Source: Bacteroidota bacterium | Lineage (GTDB): Bacteria; Bacteroidota; Bacteroidia; B-17B0; Aurantibacillaceae | DNA length: 64,000 bases | Reading direction: 5' to 3' | NCBI GenBank assembly: GCA_030692515.1 | Contig: JAUXZS010000024.1 | Span: 372,001 to 436,000 of the forward strand | Shown: positions 9,316 to 18,818 of the stretch, one piece after another | How the letters are laid out: every line of letters starts with the position of its first letter | Numbering within the stretch: position 1 is the first letter of the stretch | Notes under the pieces: model-generated | Told to the model about the DNA's origin: nothing | What the model saw: only the letters and a program-made list of their open reading frames with translations | Databases searched by the model: none | Program-made: the position numbers and the translations under genes

Positions 9316-10653
9316 TTAAAACTTCTCCCCTTCTAACCTAGCTACAACGGCACTTGCAACAGCATTACCAACTACATTAGTAGCGCTTCGTCCCATATCT
9401 AATAATTGATCTACCGCCAAAAGTAATAATAGTCCTTCGCCGGGAATTTTAAACATACTTAACATACCAGCAATAACCACTAAAGAAGCACGAGGTACAC
9501 CTGCCATTCCTTTACTAGTAATTAATAATATCAACATCATTTTAATTTGATCTGCCATTCCAATATCCATCCCGTAACTCTGTGCAATAAATACTGTTGC
9601 AAAGGTCATATACATAATACTACCATCTAAATTAAAAGAATAACCCAATGGTAAAACAAAACTAACAATACGATTACTAATGCCATGTTTTTCTAAAGCC
9701 TCAATTGTTTGTGGCATGGCGCTTTCGCTGCTTGCTGTGCTAAAAGCCAACAAAATTGGTTCTTTAATATCTCTTAAGAGTTTAAAATAATTTATTTTAA
9801 ATGAATAACAAATAATTAATAGTACCACAAAAACAAAGAAAAGTAAACCACCAAAGAAACAAAGAATAAGATAAAGATAACCACCCAACACATCTAAGCC
9901 TTGCTGAATAACCACCGCAGCAATGGCTCCAAACACACCTATTGGAGCAAAATTCATTACAAAATTGGTTACCTTAAACATAATATCGCTTAAACTTTCA
10001 AAAGCTTTAATAATTGGCTTGCCTTTATCGCCAATGCTTGCAGCGGCAACACCAAAAAACAAGGCAAAAACAACGATTGGCAAAATATCATTAGCAGCCA
10101 TAGAGCGCATAATACTTTCTGGAATAACATGATCAATAAAATTAGACGGACTTTGTTTGGTGATTGTAACGCCAGTTTCAACATTAGCTTCTGGACGGTC
10201 GAGATGCATTACTTTTCCGGGTTCAAAAATATTTACAATTACTAAACCAATTGCCAAAGCAATTAAAGTAGCAGAGGTGAAATAAATAAGAGTTTTTAAT
10301 CCTATACGACCAACACTTTTAAAATCGCCCACCTTTGCCACCCCAATAACTAAAACAGCGAGTACTAACGGCGCAATAATCATTTTAATAAGATGCAAAA
10401 ATATATCGCTTAAAATAGAATAATTAGAAGCTACGATTTTTTTAGATTCCTTAAAAATCTTTTCCTCATACTTAATAATTGCTGCAGTAACTTGTTTTTT
10501 TATTTCAGGATTTGAAATTGAACTTAAGTTACTTTTATCATATTCAAACTTATTATTGGTGAGTGATAAATTAATTGCGTAGCCAACAACGATTCCTATT
10601 AGCATGGCAATTAGAATTAAAGTAATTAATTTATTTTTTTTAAAATAGCTCAT
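9316..10653 (-). CDS. Dicarboxylate/amino acid:cation symporter (DAACS family)
   Basis: The 445-residue protein is an eight-helix GltP/DctA-type symporter. The signature Ser-rich re-entrant loop is visible as FSTASSESAMPQTIEAL. The TM7 motif appears as SFNLDGSIMYMTFATVFIAQ (NLDGS in place of the usual NMDGT), and the second re-entrant loop as KGMAGVPRASLVVIAG. The TM8 ligand motif is DQLLDMGRSATNVVGNAVAS. A long hydrophilic insert (about residues 30-70, NNKFEYDKSNLSS...) between TM1 and TM2 is typical of the Bacteroidota members. Transport of glutamate, aspartate or C4-dicarboxylates with Na+ or H+ is expected from the family; the exact substrate is not decidable here. It begins 2 bases after murF, so it is probably translated from the murF transcript. 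Confidence 0.9.
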   Translation of the reverse strand: MSYFKKNKLITLILIAMLIGIVVGYAINLSLTNNKFEYDKSNLSSISNPEIKKQVTAAIIKYEEKIFKESKKIVASNYSILSDIFLHLIKMIIAPLVLAVLVIGVAKVGDFKSVGRIGLKTLIYFTSATLIALAIGLVIVNIFEPGKVMHLDRPEANVETGVTITKQSPSNFIDHVIPESIMRSMAANDILPIVVFALFFGVAAASIGDKGKPIIKAFESLSDIMFKVTNFVMNFAPIGVFGAIAAVVIQQGLDVLGGYLYLILCFFGGLLFFVFVVLLIICYSFKINYFKLLRDIKEPILLAFSTASSESAMPQTIEALEKHGISNRIVSFVLPLGYSFNLDGSIMYMTFATVFIAQSYGMDIGMADQIKMMLILLITSKGMAGVPRASLVVIAGMLSMFKIPGEGLLLLLAVDQLLDMGRSATNVVGNAVASAVVARLEGEKF

Positions 10654-10655
10654 AA

Positions 10656-11975
10656 TTATAATACCTCTTGTAAAACTTCCATTTTCATGCCACGTGAACC
10701 CTTAATTAATATGGTGCTTTCAGACACGTGCAAATTTTTTAAATAACTTAAACATTCCTGAGTAGTTTTAAATTTTTGGAAATGTTTTGTATCCAATTTA
10801 AAAAACTCATCACCAACTAAAACAACCTGCTCTAATTTTTTTTCTTCGAGCAAGTTAAGAATTTTTTGGTGTTCATCCTTGCTATATTCTCCTAATTCGA
10901 ACATATCTCCTAGAAGTAGTAATTTTTTTTCTGAATTATAGTTTGCAAAATTTTCAATAGCCGCAGTCATACTATCCGGATTTGCGTTATAAGCATCTAG
11001 CAAAATTGTATTACGAGAAGTTTTTATCAGCTGCGAACGATTCATGTTTGGTAAATAATTTTCGAGTGTTTCTTTAATTAAAGTATCCTCCACCTTAAAA
11101 TAATTTCCAATACATGTTGCAGCTAAACAATTAATAAAGTTATACGACCCAACAATTTGAGTATTTATTAATGGTAATTTACTCCAGTCTTTTTCTCCAT
11201 AGCGCGTGGTGTATTTCATACTCACCATTTCTGAAGAGGAACAATCTTTTCCAATTACGTCGTATATTTTTTTACAACCGTAAGTCACTTTATCATTATT
11301 ATTTGCCAATTCGTTCAAAACCGAATCATCACCGTTAATAAACACCTTTCCTGATTTAGATTTAATGTATTTATATAATTCGCTTTTTCCTTTTTTAATT
11401 CCTTCAATGCCACCAAACCCTTCCATGTGTGCTTTTCCGATATTAGTGATCAAACCAAAATCGGGCTCTGCAATTTGACACAATTCATTTATTTCACCCT
11501 GATGATTTGCTCCCATTTCTATTATTGCAAATTCATGTTGTGAATTAATATTTAATAATGTTAGAGGAACGCCTATGTGATTATTTAAATTACCAACTGT
11601 TGCCAGCGTTTTATACTTTTTGGAAAGCACAGCATTAATTAATTCTTTGTTGGTGGTTTTTCCGTTACTGCCAGTAATTGCTAAAAATGGAAATTTAAAT
11701 TGTTTACGATGATGATTTGCCAATGCTTGTAAAGCACTTAAAACATTTTCTACTAAAACAATTTTAGAATCTAATACAAATTTTTCTTCATCTACTACTG
11801 CTATACTGCAACCGGCATCAATTGCTTTTTGCGCAAATTCGTTTGCGTTATAATTTCCTCCTTTGAGTGCAAAAAAAACAGAACCTTCTTCTATCTTTCG
11901 CGTATCGGTACAAATTTTTTGATTGGCTTTTAAATAAACGCCGTACAATTCTTCAGTTGAAATGTGTTTTGACAT
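10656..11975 (-). CDS. murF: UDP-N-acetylmuramoyl-tripeptide--D-alanyl-D-alanine ligase
   Basis: The 439-residue protein is a Mur ligase. The N-terminal UDP-substrate domain carries DTRKIEEGSVFFALKGGNYNAN. The ATP-binding loop is TGSNGKTT (residues 101-108), and the central domain has VGNLNNHIGVPLTLL, EMGANHQGEI and ITNIGKAHMEGFGG. The C-terminal domain has LLDAYNANPDSMTAAIENF and LLLGDMFELGEYS. MurF adds D-Ala-D-Ala to the UDP-MurNAc-tripeptide in the cytoplasm, the last soluble step of precursor synthesis. Linkage of murF to gldJ is also known in Flavobacterium. A strong terminator separates it from gldJ upstream, so it either has its own promoter or depends on read-through. Confidence 0.96.
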   Translation of the reverse strand: MSKHISTEELYGVYLKANQKICTDTRKIEEGSVFFALKGGNYNANEFAQKAIDAGCSIAVVDEEKFVLDSKIVLVENVLSALQALANHHRKQFKFPFLAITGSNGKTTNKELINAVLSKKYKTLATVGNLNNHIGVPLTLLNINSQHEFAIIEMGANHQGEINELCQIAEPDFGLITNIGKAHMEGFGGIEGIKKGKSELYKYIKSKSGKVFINGDDSVLNELANNNDKVTYGCKKIYDVIGKDCSSSEMVSMKYTTRYGEKDWSKLPLINTQIVGSYNFINCLAATCIGNYFKVEDTLIKETLENYLPNMNRSQLIKTSRNTILLDAYNANPDSMTAAIENFANYNSEKKLLLLGDMFELGEYSKDEHQKILNLLEEKKLEQVVLVGDEFFKLDTKHFQKFKTTQECLSYLKNLHVSESTILIKGSRGMKMEVLQEVL

Positions 11976-11980
11976 ATCAC

Positions 11981-12017
11981 AAAATAAAAAACCCTCGAGT
12001 AGTTTACTCGAGGGTTT
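11981..12017 (-). terminator. Intrinsic terminator of gldJ
   Basis: The 13-bp arms AAACCCTCGAGTA and TACTCGAGGGTTT enclose a 3-base loop. Read on the minus strand, the stem is followed by TTTTTATTTT. It starts 22 bases beyond the gldJ stop and ends 6 bases before the murF start codon. Confidence 0.88.
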
Positions 12018-12038
12018 ATAGTTTTTTTATTAACAATA

Positions 12039-13709
12039 TTATTTTCCTAATCCAACTGGGCTACCGACACGTGTCATAGCACAACGGAAGCCTAACCAAG
12101 CATTTGCCTGGCGTTGATCTAAATATCTACGAACACCAGGATTTAAGAAATAAGCGCGATCTCTCCAGCTACCTCCTTTAAACACCCTTGACTTATCATT
12201 TACTAAAGATGTTTTAGCGTACTCATACATCATTTTATCAGCTTTATCAGTATATGCATCTTCGCCCTGCTCATAGAAAATACTCGACATAACATCACCA
12301 TCCATATAATTAATATAATCGGCCGTTTTATAATTTCTACGCTCATCTAAGTTATCAGTTGATACAGCACTTGAAACCTCTCTCCACTGGACACGTCCAG
12401 GAATATCAGATTTACCTTCTTGAGTAGCGTTATTATTACCATTAATAACATCATTTGTCATAATAGTTAACACGCTATCAATTACTTCTTCAGGCTCTCC
12501 AACTGTGGTACCATGAGCACCAGGAACACTAACTTTATGTTTGAATTTTTGATAAACCGGTCCATCAACGTTAGTTAAGATTTCTCCACCTAAACCGCCA
12601 ATTAAAGTAGTACTATCACGTTTTTGTGTAGTAAATACATTACCACGGAAAGGGCGGAACTCATCAGCATCTTGTAAAGTATTTGGACGATAAACGTCCA
12701 TTACCCACTCACAAACATTACCTGCCATATTATATAAGCCATAATCATTTGGCCAATAACTATAAACAGGGGCGGTAACATCGGCATTATCATTTAAGAA
12801 ACCTGCAGTACCCATATAATCACCAGCACCACGAACAAAGTTGGCATTAATTTGACCCAAATAGCTATCAGTTGCGTTACGAACACCATGTCCGTTCCAA
12901 GGATAAATACGACGGTCAGTAATTCGCTCACCAATTGTATTACCAATTAAACCATAAGCAGCATATTCCCATTCAGCTTCAGTCGGTAAACGGTATTTTG
13001 GTAAAAAGATTCCATCCTCCATACGTACATCACGCTCTGGATTTTGTTCATCAAAAGAAGGTAATTTTTGCTTCAACTGTCCTTGCCATTTTCCAGACAA
13101 ATAAGCTTCAGTACTAAAATAATCTTGGTCTGAAGGGCTAGGAACGTGATCTAATAAACCTTCGCGAATCAAAATAAACTCATTAACACGGTCAGTTCTC
13201 CAAGCACAAAAATCATTTGCTTGTAACCAGTTAACACCAACAACAGGATAATCTCTGTAAGCAGGATGGCGTAAATAATATTCTACGTAAGGCTCGTTAT
13301 AAGCAAGTTTTTCACGCCAAACTAATGTATCTGGCAATGCTTTATAGTATATATCGGGAAAAGTTGGTCCAAAAACGCGACTAGTCCAAAACAAGTACTC
13401 TAAATATGAGAAATTGCTTACTTCTGTTTCGTCCATATAAAAAGAAGAAATTGTAACTCTACGAGAAACATTATTCCATTCATAAGTTACATCAGTTTCT
13501 GTACGCCCCATAGAAAAGGTACCGCCTTCAATAAGAACTAATCCTGGCCCTGTTTCTTGCTCCTCATAAGGTGGTTTTTCGAAACCTCCATTAGTTGGGT
13601 CGTTGTATGCCCATCCTGTAACAGGAGAACGTTCTTGCGAACATGAAACCAAAATAGCTGCCATTACAAAGGCTAGCGATTTACGATTTTTTATCCATTT
13701 TATATTCAT
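12039..13709 (-). CDS. gldJ: Gliding motility / T9SS lipoprotein GldJ
   Basis: The 556-residue protein has a lipoprotein signal ending in AAILVSCSQE (Cys23). Its body is an FGE-sulfatase (SUMF1-like) fold, with VLIEGGTFSMGRTETD, SSFYMDETEVSNFSYLEYL, YPVVGVNWLQANDFCAWRT, YRLPTEAEWEYAAYGL and the C-terminal SRVFKGGSWRDRAYFLNPG ... GFRCAMTRVG. The length is close to the roughly 560 residues of Flavobacterium GldJ and well above GldK. An extra segment around residues 370-450 (DGPVYQKFKHKVSVPGAHG) is also typical of GldJ. GldJ is needed for gliding and for stability of other Gld/T9SS proteins in the periplasm. It lies directly downstream of a PorP/SprF-like gene and close to porU and porV, the linkage known from Flavobacterium johnsoniae. 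Confidence 0.92.
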   Translation of the reverse strand: MNIKWIKNRKSLAFVMAAILVSCSQERSPVTGWAYNDPTNGGFEKPPYEEQETGPGLVLIEGGTFSMGRTETDVTYEWNNVSRRVTISSFYMDETEVSNFSYLEYLFWTSRVFGPTFPDIYYKALPDTLVWREKLAYNEPYVEYYLRHPAYRDYPVVGVNWLQANDFCAWRTDRVNEFILIREGLLDHVPSPSDQDYFSTEAYLSGKWQGQLKQKLPSFDEQNPERDVRMEDGIFLPKYRLPTEAEWEYAAYGLIGNTIGERITDRRIYPWNGHGVRNATDSYLGQINANFVRGAGDYMGTAGFLNDNADVTAPVYSYWPNDYGLYNMAGNVCEWVMDVYRPNTLQDADEFRPFRGNVFTTQKRDSTTLIGGLGGEILTNVDGPVYQKFKHKVSVPGAHGTTVGEPEEVIDSVLTIMTNDVINGNNNATQEGKSDIPGRVQWREVSSAVSTDNLDERRNYKTADYINYMDGDVMSSIFYEQGEDAYTDKADKMMYEYAKTSLVNDKSRVFKGGSWRDRAYFLNPGVRRYLDQRQANAWLGFRCAMTRVGSPVGLGK

Positions 13710-13766
13710 AGTATTAACTATTGTTAAACGCTATAACGTTATTTTATTTAAAAGGTTACAAAAAAA

Positions 13767-14714
13767 TTAAAATGATGGGCAACTAATTGTACGATATTTT
13801 TTACGTTTAGGCTTACACTCAAATTGAATTTGAAGCGAAATTTCGTGTGAACCAGCAGTGTTACCACTTAATTTTGAGACAGTTATGTCATAACTATACC
13901 CAAATTTAAAATTTGCATTTTGAACACCAACTAAAGCTATAACAGCATCAGCATTTCTGTACCACAAACCTGCAACAAAAGCTCCCTTAACATAATATAA
14001 ACCTAAATTTAACTGGCTAAACTTTTGTTGTTGTTGAAATAAAATATTAGGAGAAAGATAGCTTGCATTTCCTTTTTCTAAAGGGATAATAGCACCGGCA
14101 TGACCGGTAAATTTGGCAGGTAATTTAGAAGAACCTAATAAACCTTCGTCTGGTTGATTAATATGGTGTGCGGCAAAACCAAAGAAATAGAATTTACTAT
14201 AGCCTAATATACCAGCAGAAAAATCCGCATTACGCTTAGTAAGTGATGGTACAGTTTCAGCAGTATTCCAAACAAAACCTCTTCTAGCGTCAATCATGTC
14301 GCCAAAATTTAATTTTGTTTTATCTAATGATTTTTGAAGATAGGTAGCTTGAATGCCAAATTTTAATGAAAATTCTCTAGTAACAGCAGCATGATATGCG
14401 TATAAAATACTAGCATTTGTTGTTTTTAAAGTTCCATGAGCTTGATCGTCTGTAGTAACTAACGCGCCAATTCCACCAGCTAAAGCATCTAAATGCATGT
14501 CATAAGACGCAGAGTAAGTTACGTAAGTACCAGATAAATTTGGCCACTGATTACGGTAGTTTAGACATATTCTAGGGCATCTTGCTGTTCCTGTAAATGC
14601 AGGGTTCAAGTACAACGGATTTGCGTAAAATTGAGTAAATTGTGGATCCTGCGCTTTTAATTCTAATAAAAACACTGAGAACACTAATAATGGTAACAGT
14701 ATGCGTCGATTCAT
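13767..14714 (-). CDS. PorP/SprF family outer-membrane protein
   Basis: The 315-residue protein has a signal peptide (about residues 1-21). The diagnostic family N-terminus follows: DPQFTQFYANPLYLNPAFTGTA and the nearby CLNYRNQWPNLSGTYVTYSASYD. The rest alternates beta strands expected of an outer-membrane barrel and ends with an unusual basic, Cys-containing tail (CKPKRKKYRTISCPSF). Members of the family either belong to the T9SS core or act as partners that anchor type B-sorted cargo such as SprB. Here the gene is 57 bases upstream of gldJ on the same strand and divergent from porU, so a core T9SS role is likely. I leave the symbol open because PorP and SprF cannot be told apart from sequence alone. 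Confidence 0.88.
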   Translation of the reverse strand: MNRRILLPLLVFSVFLLELKAQDPQFTQFYANPLYLNPAFTGTARCPRICLNYRNQWPNLSGTYVTYSASYDMHLDALAGGIGALVTTDDQAHGTLKTTNASILYAYHAAVTREFSLKFGIQATYLQKSLDKTKLNFGDMIDARRGFVWNTAETVPSLTKRNADFSAGILGYSKFYFFGFAAHHINQPDEGLLGSSKLPAKFTGHAGAIIPLEKGNASYLSPNILFQQQQKFSQLNLGLYYVKGAFVAGLWYRNADAVIALVGVQNANFKFGYSYDITVSKLSGNTAGSHEISLQIQFECKPKRKKYRTISCPSF

Positions 14715-14841
14715 AAAATTTGTTAACCTAACCTATTCCACAAATATATAAAATCCTTTTTAATATCAAAAATAAAATCCAAACAATATTTTATTCTCTT
14801 AGTCGTTTATATACTGATATTCAGTTAATTTTACCAAATAT

Positions 14842-17800
14842 ATGAAATTTCTTATAAATACAATTTTTCTGGTGTTTTTTGTTTTTTGTGGCGCTATTTA
14901 TGGTCAAAAAAACTTAAACGAAACTCAAAATATTACTAAAGTAGCTAAAAACAAAAGTTCCAACATTATTTCTTCAACTCAAATAGATTCTGTTTTAATA
15001 AAAGTTGAACTAAATAATGCTCATTATGATTTCTCTAAAAATAACCTTCCATTTTTTATAGTTTCAAAAATCACTCCTTATAATCAAAATGCAAGTCCAT
15101 CATTAATAATAAAAAAAATCGAAATAGTTAGTGAACCTCATGCTAGCCATATTAAAAAACAGTTTTCAAAATTCCTCACAAAAAATTTTGAAATTATTTC
15201 TATTGCAAGTTTGGCAAAAAACGAGAATTTAAATCATCATCAACTTATCCCGTTTAGATTAAATAATTTAAATCAAATTGAAGAATTAGTTGATTACGAA
15301 ATTAATTGGCAAACATCTATCGATAACAATAGAAAACTAACTAACGTTTCTACTTTCAAAAATAATTCTGTTTTAGCTACGGGCGAATGGTATAAAATTG
15401 CGATAACAAAAACAGGATTTCATAAAATAGATAAAGCATTTTTAGCGAAAATAGGAATGAATTTTAGCAACCTAAATCCAAAAAACATTAGGATATATGG
15501 TAATGGCGGAAGAATGTTGCCAGAGTTAAATGCTGCTTTTAGATATGATGATTTGGAAGAAAACGCTATTCAAGTTATTGGCGAGGGTGATGGAAGTTTT
15601 GATGATACTGATTACATTTTGTTTTACGCAAAAGATGCAACCGGTTGGACCCATACTAAATCGGTTAACGGCTTAAAATTTAGACACGATAAAAATATTT
15701 ATAGCGACACCAGTTTTTATTTTATCAATACTAATCTTGGCGCAGGAAAACGAGTAAGTTCCCCTCCTCTAATTTCAAATGTTCCAAATGTTACTACATC
15801 TTCTTACGATTATTATAACTATACCGAAAAAAATATCGTGAATTTTGTAAAAAGTGGAAGGCAGTTTTATGGCGAGTATTTTGATATCACCACTAGTTTT
15901 GGTTTTAACTGGAATGATGGTGACTTTTTTGTAAATGACACCATTATTTCTGAAGTAACAATGGCCGGAAGAGGATCGAACGGCGGAACATATTTGGTTA
16001 ATGGTTCAGGATTAAATTATACTTTAAGCACAGCAGCCGTTAATATTACTAACTATTTAGCTGATTATGTTGATGTACAAACATCTATAGGTAAGGGTTT
16101 ACTTAATGATCCAAATAGTATTAATTTAACAATCTCAAAACAAACTTCTAATTGTATTGCTTGGTTAGATAAGATCACAATTAATGCTCGCAGAAAATTA
16201 AATATCAACATAAAGCAATTTGAATTTAGAGATACGAGAATTTCAAAACTTGGAAATATTTGTAGCTATAATTTTATAAACACCACAAGCACAAATCCAA
16301 TTATTTGGAATGTTACTGATCCAATTAATCCATATAACCAACAATACACAACTGCGGGTTCAAACATTACTTTTACAGCAAATGCAGACTCCTTGAACGT
16401 TTACGCAGTTTTACCTAACACAGATTTTTTCTCGCCTACTTTTGTATCTAAAGTCGCAAATCAAAACCTACACAATATTCAGCAGGCAGATTATGTTTTA
16501 ATTACTCACCCTCTTTTTATTTCGCAAGCTCAGCGTTTGGCAGCAATTCATCAGCAACACGAAGGCTTAACATACGCTATTGCTACTATTGACGATATAT
16601 ATAATGAATTTAGTAGTGGTCGTCCAGATATTTGCGGTATTAGAGATTTTATCAGAATGATATATAGTAGAAATATTGCAAGTGGTAAAGAAGTTAGATA
16701 TGTGATTTTAATTGGTGATGGTTCTTACAATAATATTAATAGAAACATTTACAGTAACAGTAATTTAATTCCAACCTATCAAACATATGATTCAAAATCA
16801 TTTTTAAATAGTACTGCTACTGATGATTTTTACGGCCTGATGGACCCAAATGAAGGCGCTACAGCCGAAGGTGTTGGTTTATTAGATATTGGCATTGGCA
16901 GATTAACCTGCAAAAACCTTCCAGAAGTAACCAACGTGGTAAATAAGATTGAAAATTATTACAGAAAAGATCCTGATTTTAAAATTCAAGAATCTACTCC
17001 AGAAAATTGTAACTCATTAACCGAGCCTCCCTTAGGCGACTGGCGAAATTGGGCAGTTTTTATAGGGGATGATGAAGATCAAGCTACCCACATGTCTCAA
17101 GCCGACCAGCTTTCAAATATTGTTCAATCGGGTCACCCAAGTTATAATATTGATAAAATTTATTTAGATGCTTACCAACAATTTTCAACGCCTGGTGGAC
17201 AAAGAATACCAGATGCTGCTGCTGATCTTTTAAGAAGATTTAAAAAAGGCGCTTTGATTTTTAATTATACCGGGCACGGTGGCGAAATAGGTATTACTGG
17301 TGAGAGAATTTTAGATGTTCCAACAATTAACGCATTAGATAATTTTAATAAACTTCCACTTTTTGTGACTGCCACTTGTGAGTTTAGTCGATACGATGAT
17401 CCAGGTAGAACTTCGGCTGGTGAACTATGTTTATTAAATCCAAAAGGTGGAGCAATTGCATTGTTAACAACCTGTAGGTTAGCATTTTCGTCAACTAACT
17501 TTGTCTTAAACACAAATCTTTACAGTCACCTTTTTAAAAAACTTCCTAATGGCAGAATGCCCGCTTTAGGGGATATAATTCAAAGAACAAAAGCCGGAAT
17601 AACCCAATCAATTTATTATGCTAATTTTCATTTATTAGGCGACCCAGCAATGCCCTTAGCATATCCACAACAAAAAGTAATTACATCAAAAATTAATAAT
17701 AGCCTTGTTACGCCAACAAGTATTGATACAATATCTGCGCTGGCAAAAATAACGGTTTCGGGTTTTGTTGCTGATACTATGGGTAATAAATTATCAAACT

Positions 17801-18771
17801 TTAATGGTATCGTCTATCCAACAGTTTTTGATAAAGAAGAAAGCCTTACATGTTTATTAAATGATGGAGATTCTTACTACGGAACACCGGGAAATCCGTT
17901 TACTTTCAATCTTCAAAAAAATATTTTATTTCGTGGCAAAGCCCAAGTTACCAATGGTGATTTTTCGTTTACTTTTATTGTTCCAAAAGATATCAGTTTC
18001 TCGATCGGACCAGGGAAAATAAGTTATTATGCTACAAATGGTTTAATTGATGCTGCTGGGTATACTAAAAATGTTAAAGTTGGAGGAGGTGCAAAAAATC
18101 CGATAATTGATAATGATGGTCCGCAACTTAGTATTTATTTAAATGATAAAGGTTTTGTAAGTGGCGGTACAACAAATGAAAAGCCTATCTTATATGCAAA
18201 TTTAACTGACTCAAGCGGTATTAATACTGTTGGCTCAAGTATTGGGCACGATATTTCGGTTATTTTAGATCAAAATTCCAGTAAACCAACTATATTAAAT
18301 GACTATTACGAAGCGGATTTAAACAGTTATCAAAGCGGTAAAGTAAGATTCCCGTTTGAAGAATTAACCGAAGGAAGTCATCGCTTAACTTTTAAAGCAT
18401 GGGATATTCAAAACAACTCTAGCATAACAAGTACCGACTTTGTTGTAGCGCATAGTGCAGAATTGGCGTTAACGCACGTTTTAAATTACCCTAACCCATT
18501 TACCACTAATACAAAATTCTTTCTTGAGCACAATCAAGCCTGTAATCCACTAAAAATTACTATCCAAATATTTACCATTAGTGGCAAAATTGTAAAAACA
18601 ATTCAAAAATCAGTTACCTGCGAAGGATTTAGACCCGAAGGGGTTGATTGGGATGGAAAAGATGAGTTTGGCGACAAGTTAGGAAGAGGCGTTTATATCT
18701 ATAAATTAGCAATTATTAATACCGAAAATCAAAAAGCTGAAAAAACTGAGAAATTAGTAATACTAAATTAG
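14842..18771 (+). CDS. porU: T9SS C-terminal signal peptidase/sortase PorU (family C25)
   Basis: The 1309-residue protein has a signal peptide (about 1-20), a long N-terminal beta region and a gingipain-type C25 peptidase domain. The catalytic His is in YTGHGGE (His812) and the catalytic Cys in TATCEFSRYDDPGR (Cys846). Other family motifs are RYVILIGDGSYN and HLLGDPAMPLAYP. The C-terminus carries a FlgD-like Ig domain with LNYPNPFTTNT and VDWDGKDEFGDKLGRGVYIYKL. PorU sits at the cell surface, removes the sorting domain from T9SS cargo and links the cargo to its anchor. The length is in the family range (about 1150-1300). Its partner porV follows 47 bases later on the same strand. Confidence 0.96.
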   Translation: MKFLINTIFLVFFVFCGAIYGQKNLNETQNITKVAKNKSSNIISSTQIDSVLIKVELNNAHYDFSKNNLPFFIVSKITPYNQNASPSLIIKKIEIVSEPHASHIKKQFSKFLTKNFEIISIASLAKNENLNHHQLIPFRLNNLNQIEELVDYEINWQTSIDNNRKLTNVSTFKNNSVLATGEWYKIAITKTGFHKIDKAFLAKIGMNFSNLNPKNIRIYGNGGRMLPELNAAFRYDDLEENAIQVIGEGDGSFDDTDYILFYAKDATGWTHTKSVNGLKFRHDKNIYSDTSFYFINTNLGAGKRVSSPPLISNVPNVTTSSYDYYNYTEKNIVNFVKSGRQFYGEYFDITTSFGFNWNDGDFFVNDTIISEVTMAGRGSNGGTYLVNGSGLNYTLSTAAVNITNYLADYVDVQTSIGKGLLNDPNSINLTISKQTSNCIAWLDKITINARRKLNINIKQFEFRDTRISKLGNICSYNFINTTSTNPIIWNVTDPINPYNQQYTTAGSNITFTANADSLNVYAVLPNTDFFSPTFVSKVANQNLHNIQQADYVLITHPLFISQAQRLAAIHQQHEGLTYAIATIDDIYNEFSSGRPDICGIRDFIRMIYSRNIASGKEVRYVILIGDGSYNNINRNIYSNSNLIPTYQTYDSKSFLNSTATDDFYGLMDPNEGATAEGVGLLDIGIGRLTCKNLPEVTNVVNKIENYYRKDPDFKIQESTPENCNSLTEPPLGDWRNWAVFIGDDEDQATHMSQADQLSNIVQSGHPSYNIDKIYLDAYQQFSTPGGQRIPDAAADLLRRFKKGALIFNYTGHGGEIGITGERILDVPTINALDNFNKLPLFVTATCEFSRYDDPGRTSAGELCLLNPKGGAIALLTTCRLAFSSTNFVLNTNLYSHLFKKLPNGRMPALGDIIQRTKAGITQSIYYANFHLLGDPAMPLAYPQQKVITSKINNSLVTPTSIDTISALAKITVSGFVADTMGNKLSNFNGIVYPTVFDKEESLTCLLNDGDSYYGTPGNPFTFNLQKNILFRGKAQVTNGDFSFTFIVPKDISFSIGPGKISYYATNGLIDAAGYTKNVKVGGGAKNPIIDNDGPQLSIYLNDKGFVSGGTTNEKPILYANLTDSSGINTVGSSIGHDISVILDQNSSKPTILNDYYEADLNSYQSGKVRFPFEELTEGSHRLTFKAWDIQNNSSITSTDFVVAHSAELALTHVLNYPNPFTTNTKFFLEHNQACNPLKITIQIFTISGKIVKTIQKSVTCEGFRPEGVDWDGKDEFGDKLGRGVYIYKLAIINTENQKAEKTEKLVILN

Positions 18772-18818
18772 TAAATTTACCGTTTACTTTTGTTTACTGA
18801 ATAAGCTAGAATTTGTTA

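Noticed and set aside
12039-13709. GldK rather than GldJ
   Set aside because: The length (556 residues), the extra internal segment and the linkage to murF, porU and porV fit GldJ; gldK normally heads a gldKLMN cluster, which is absent here.
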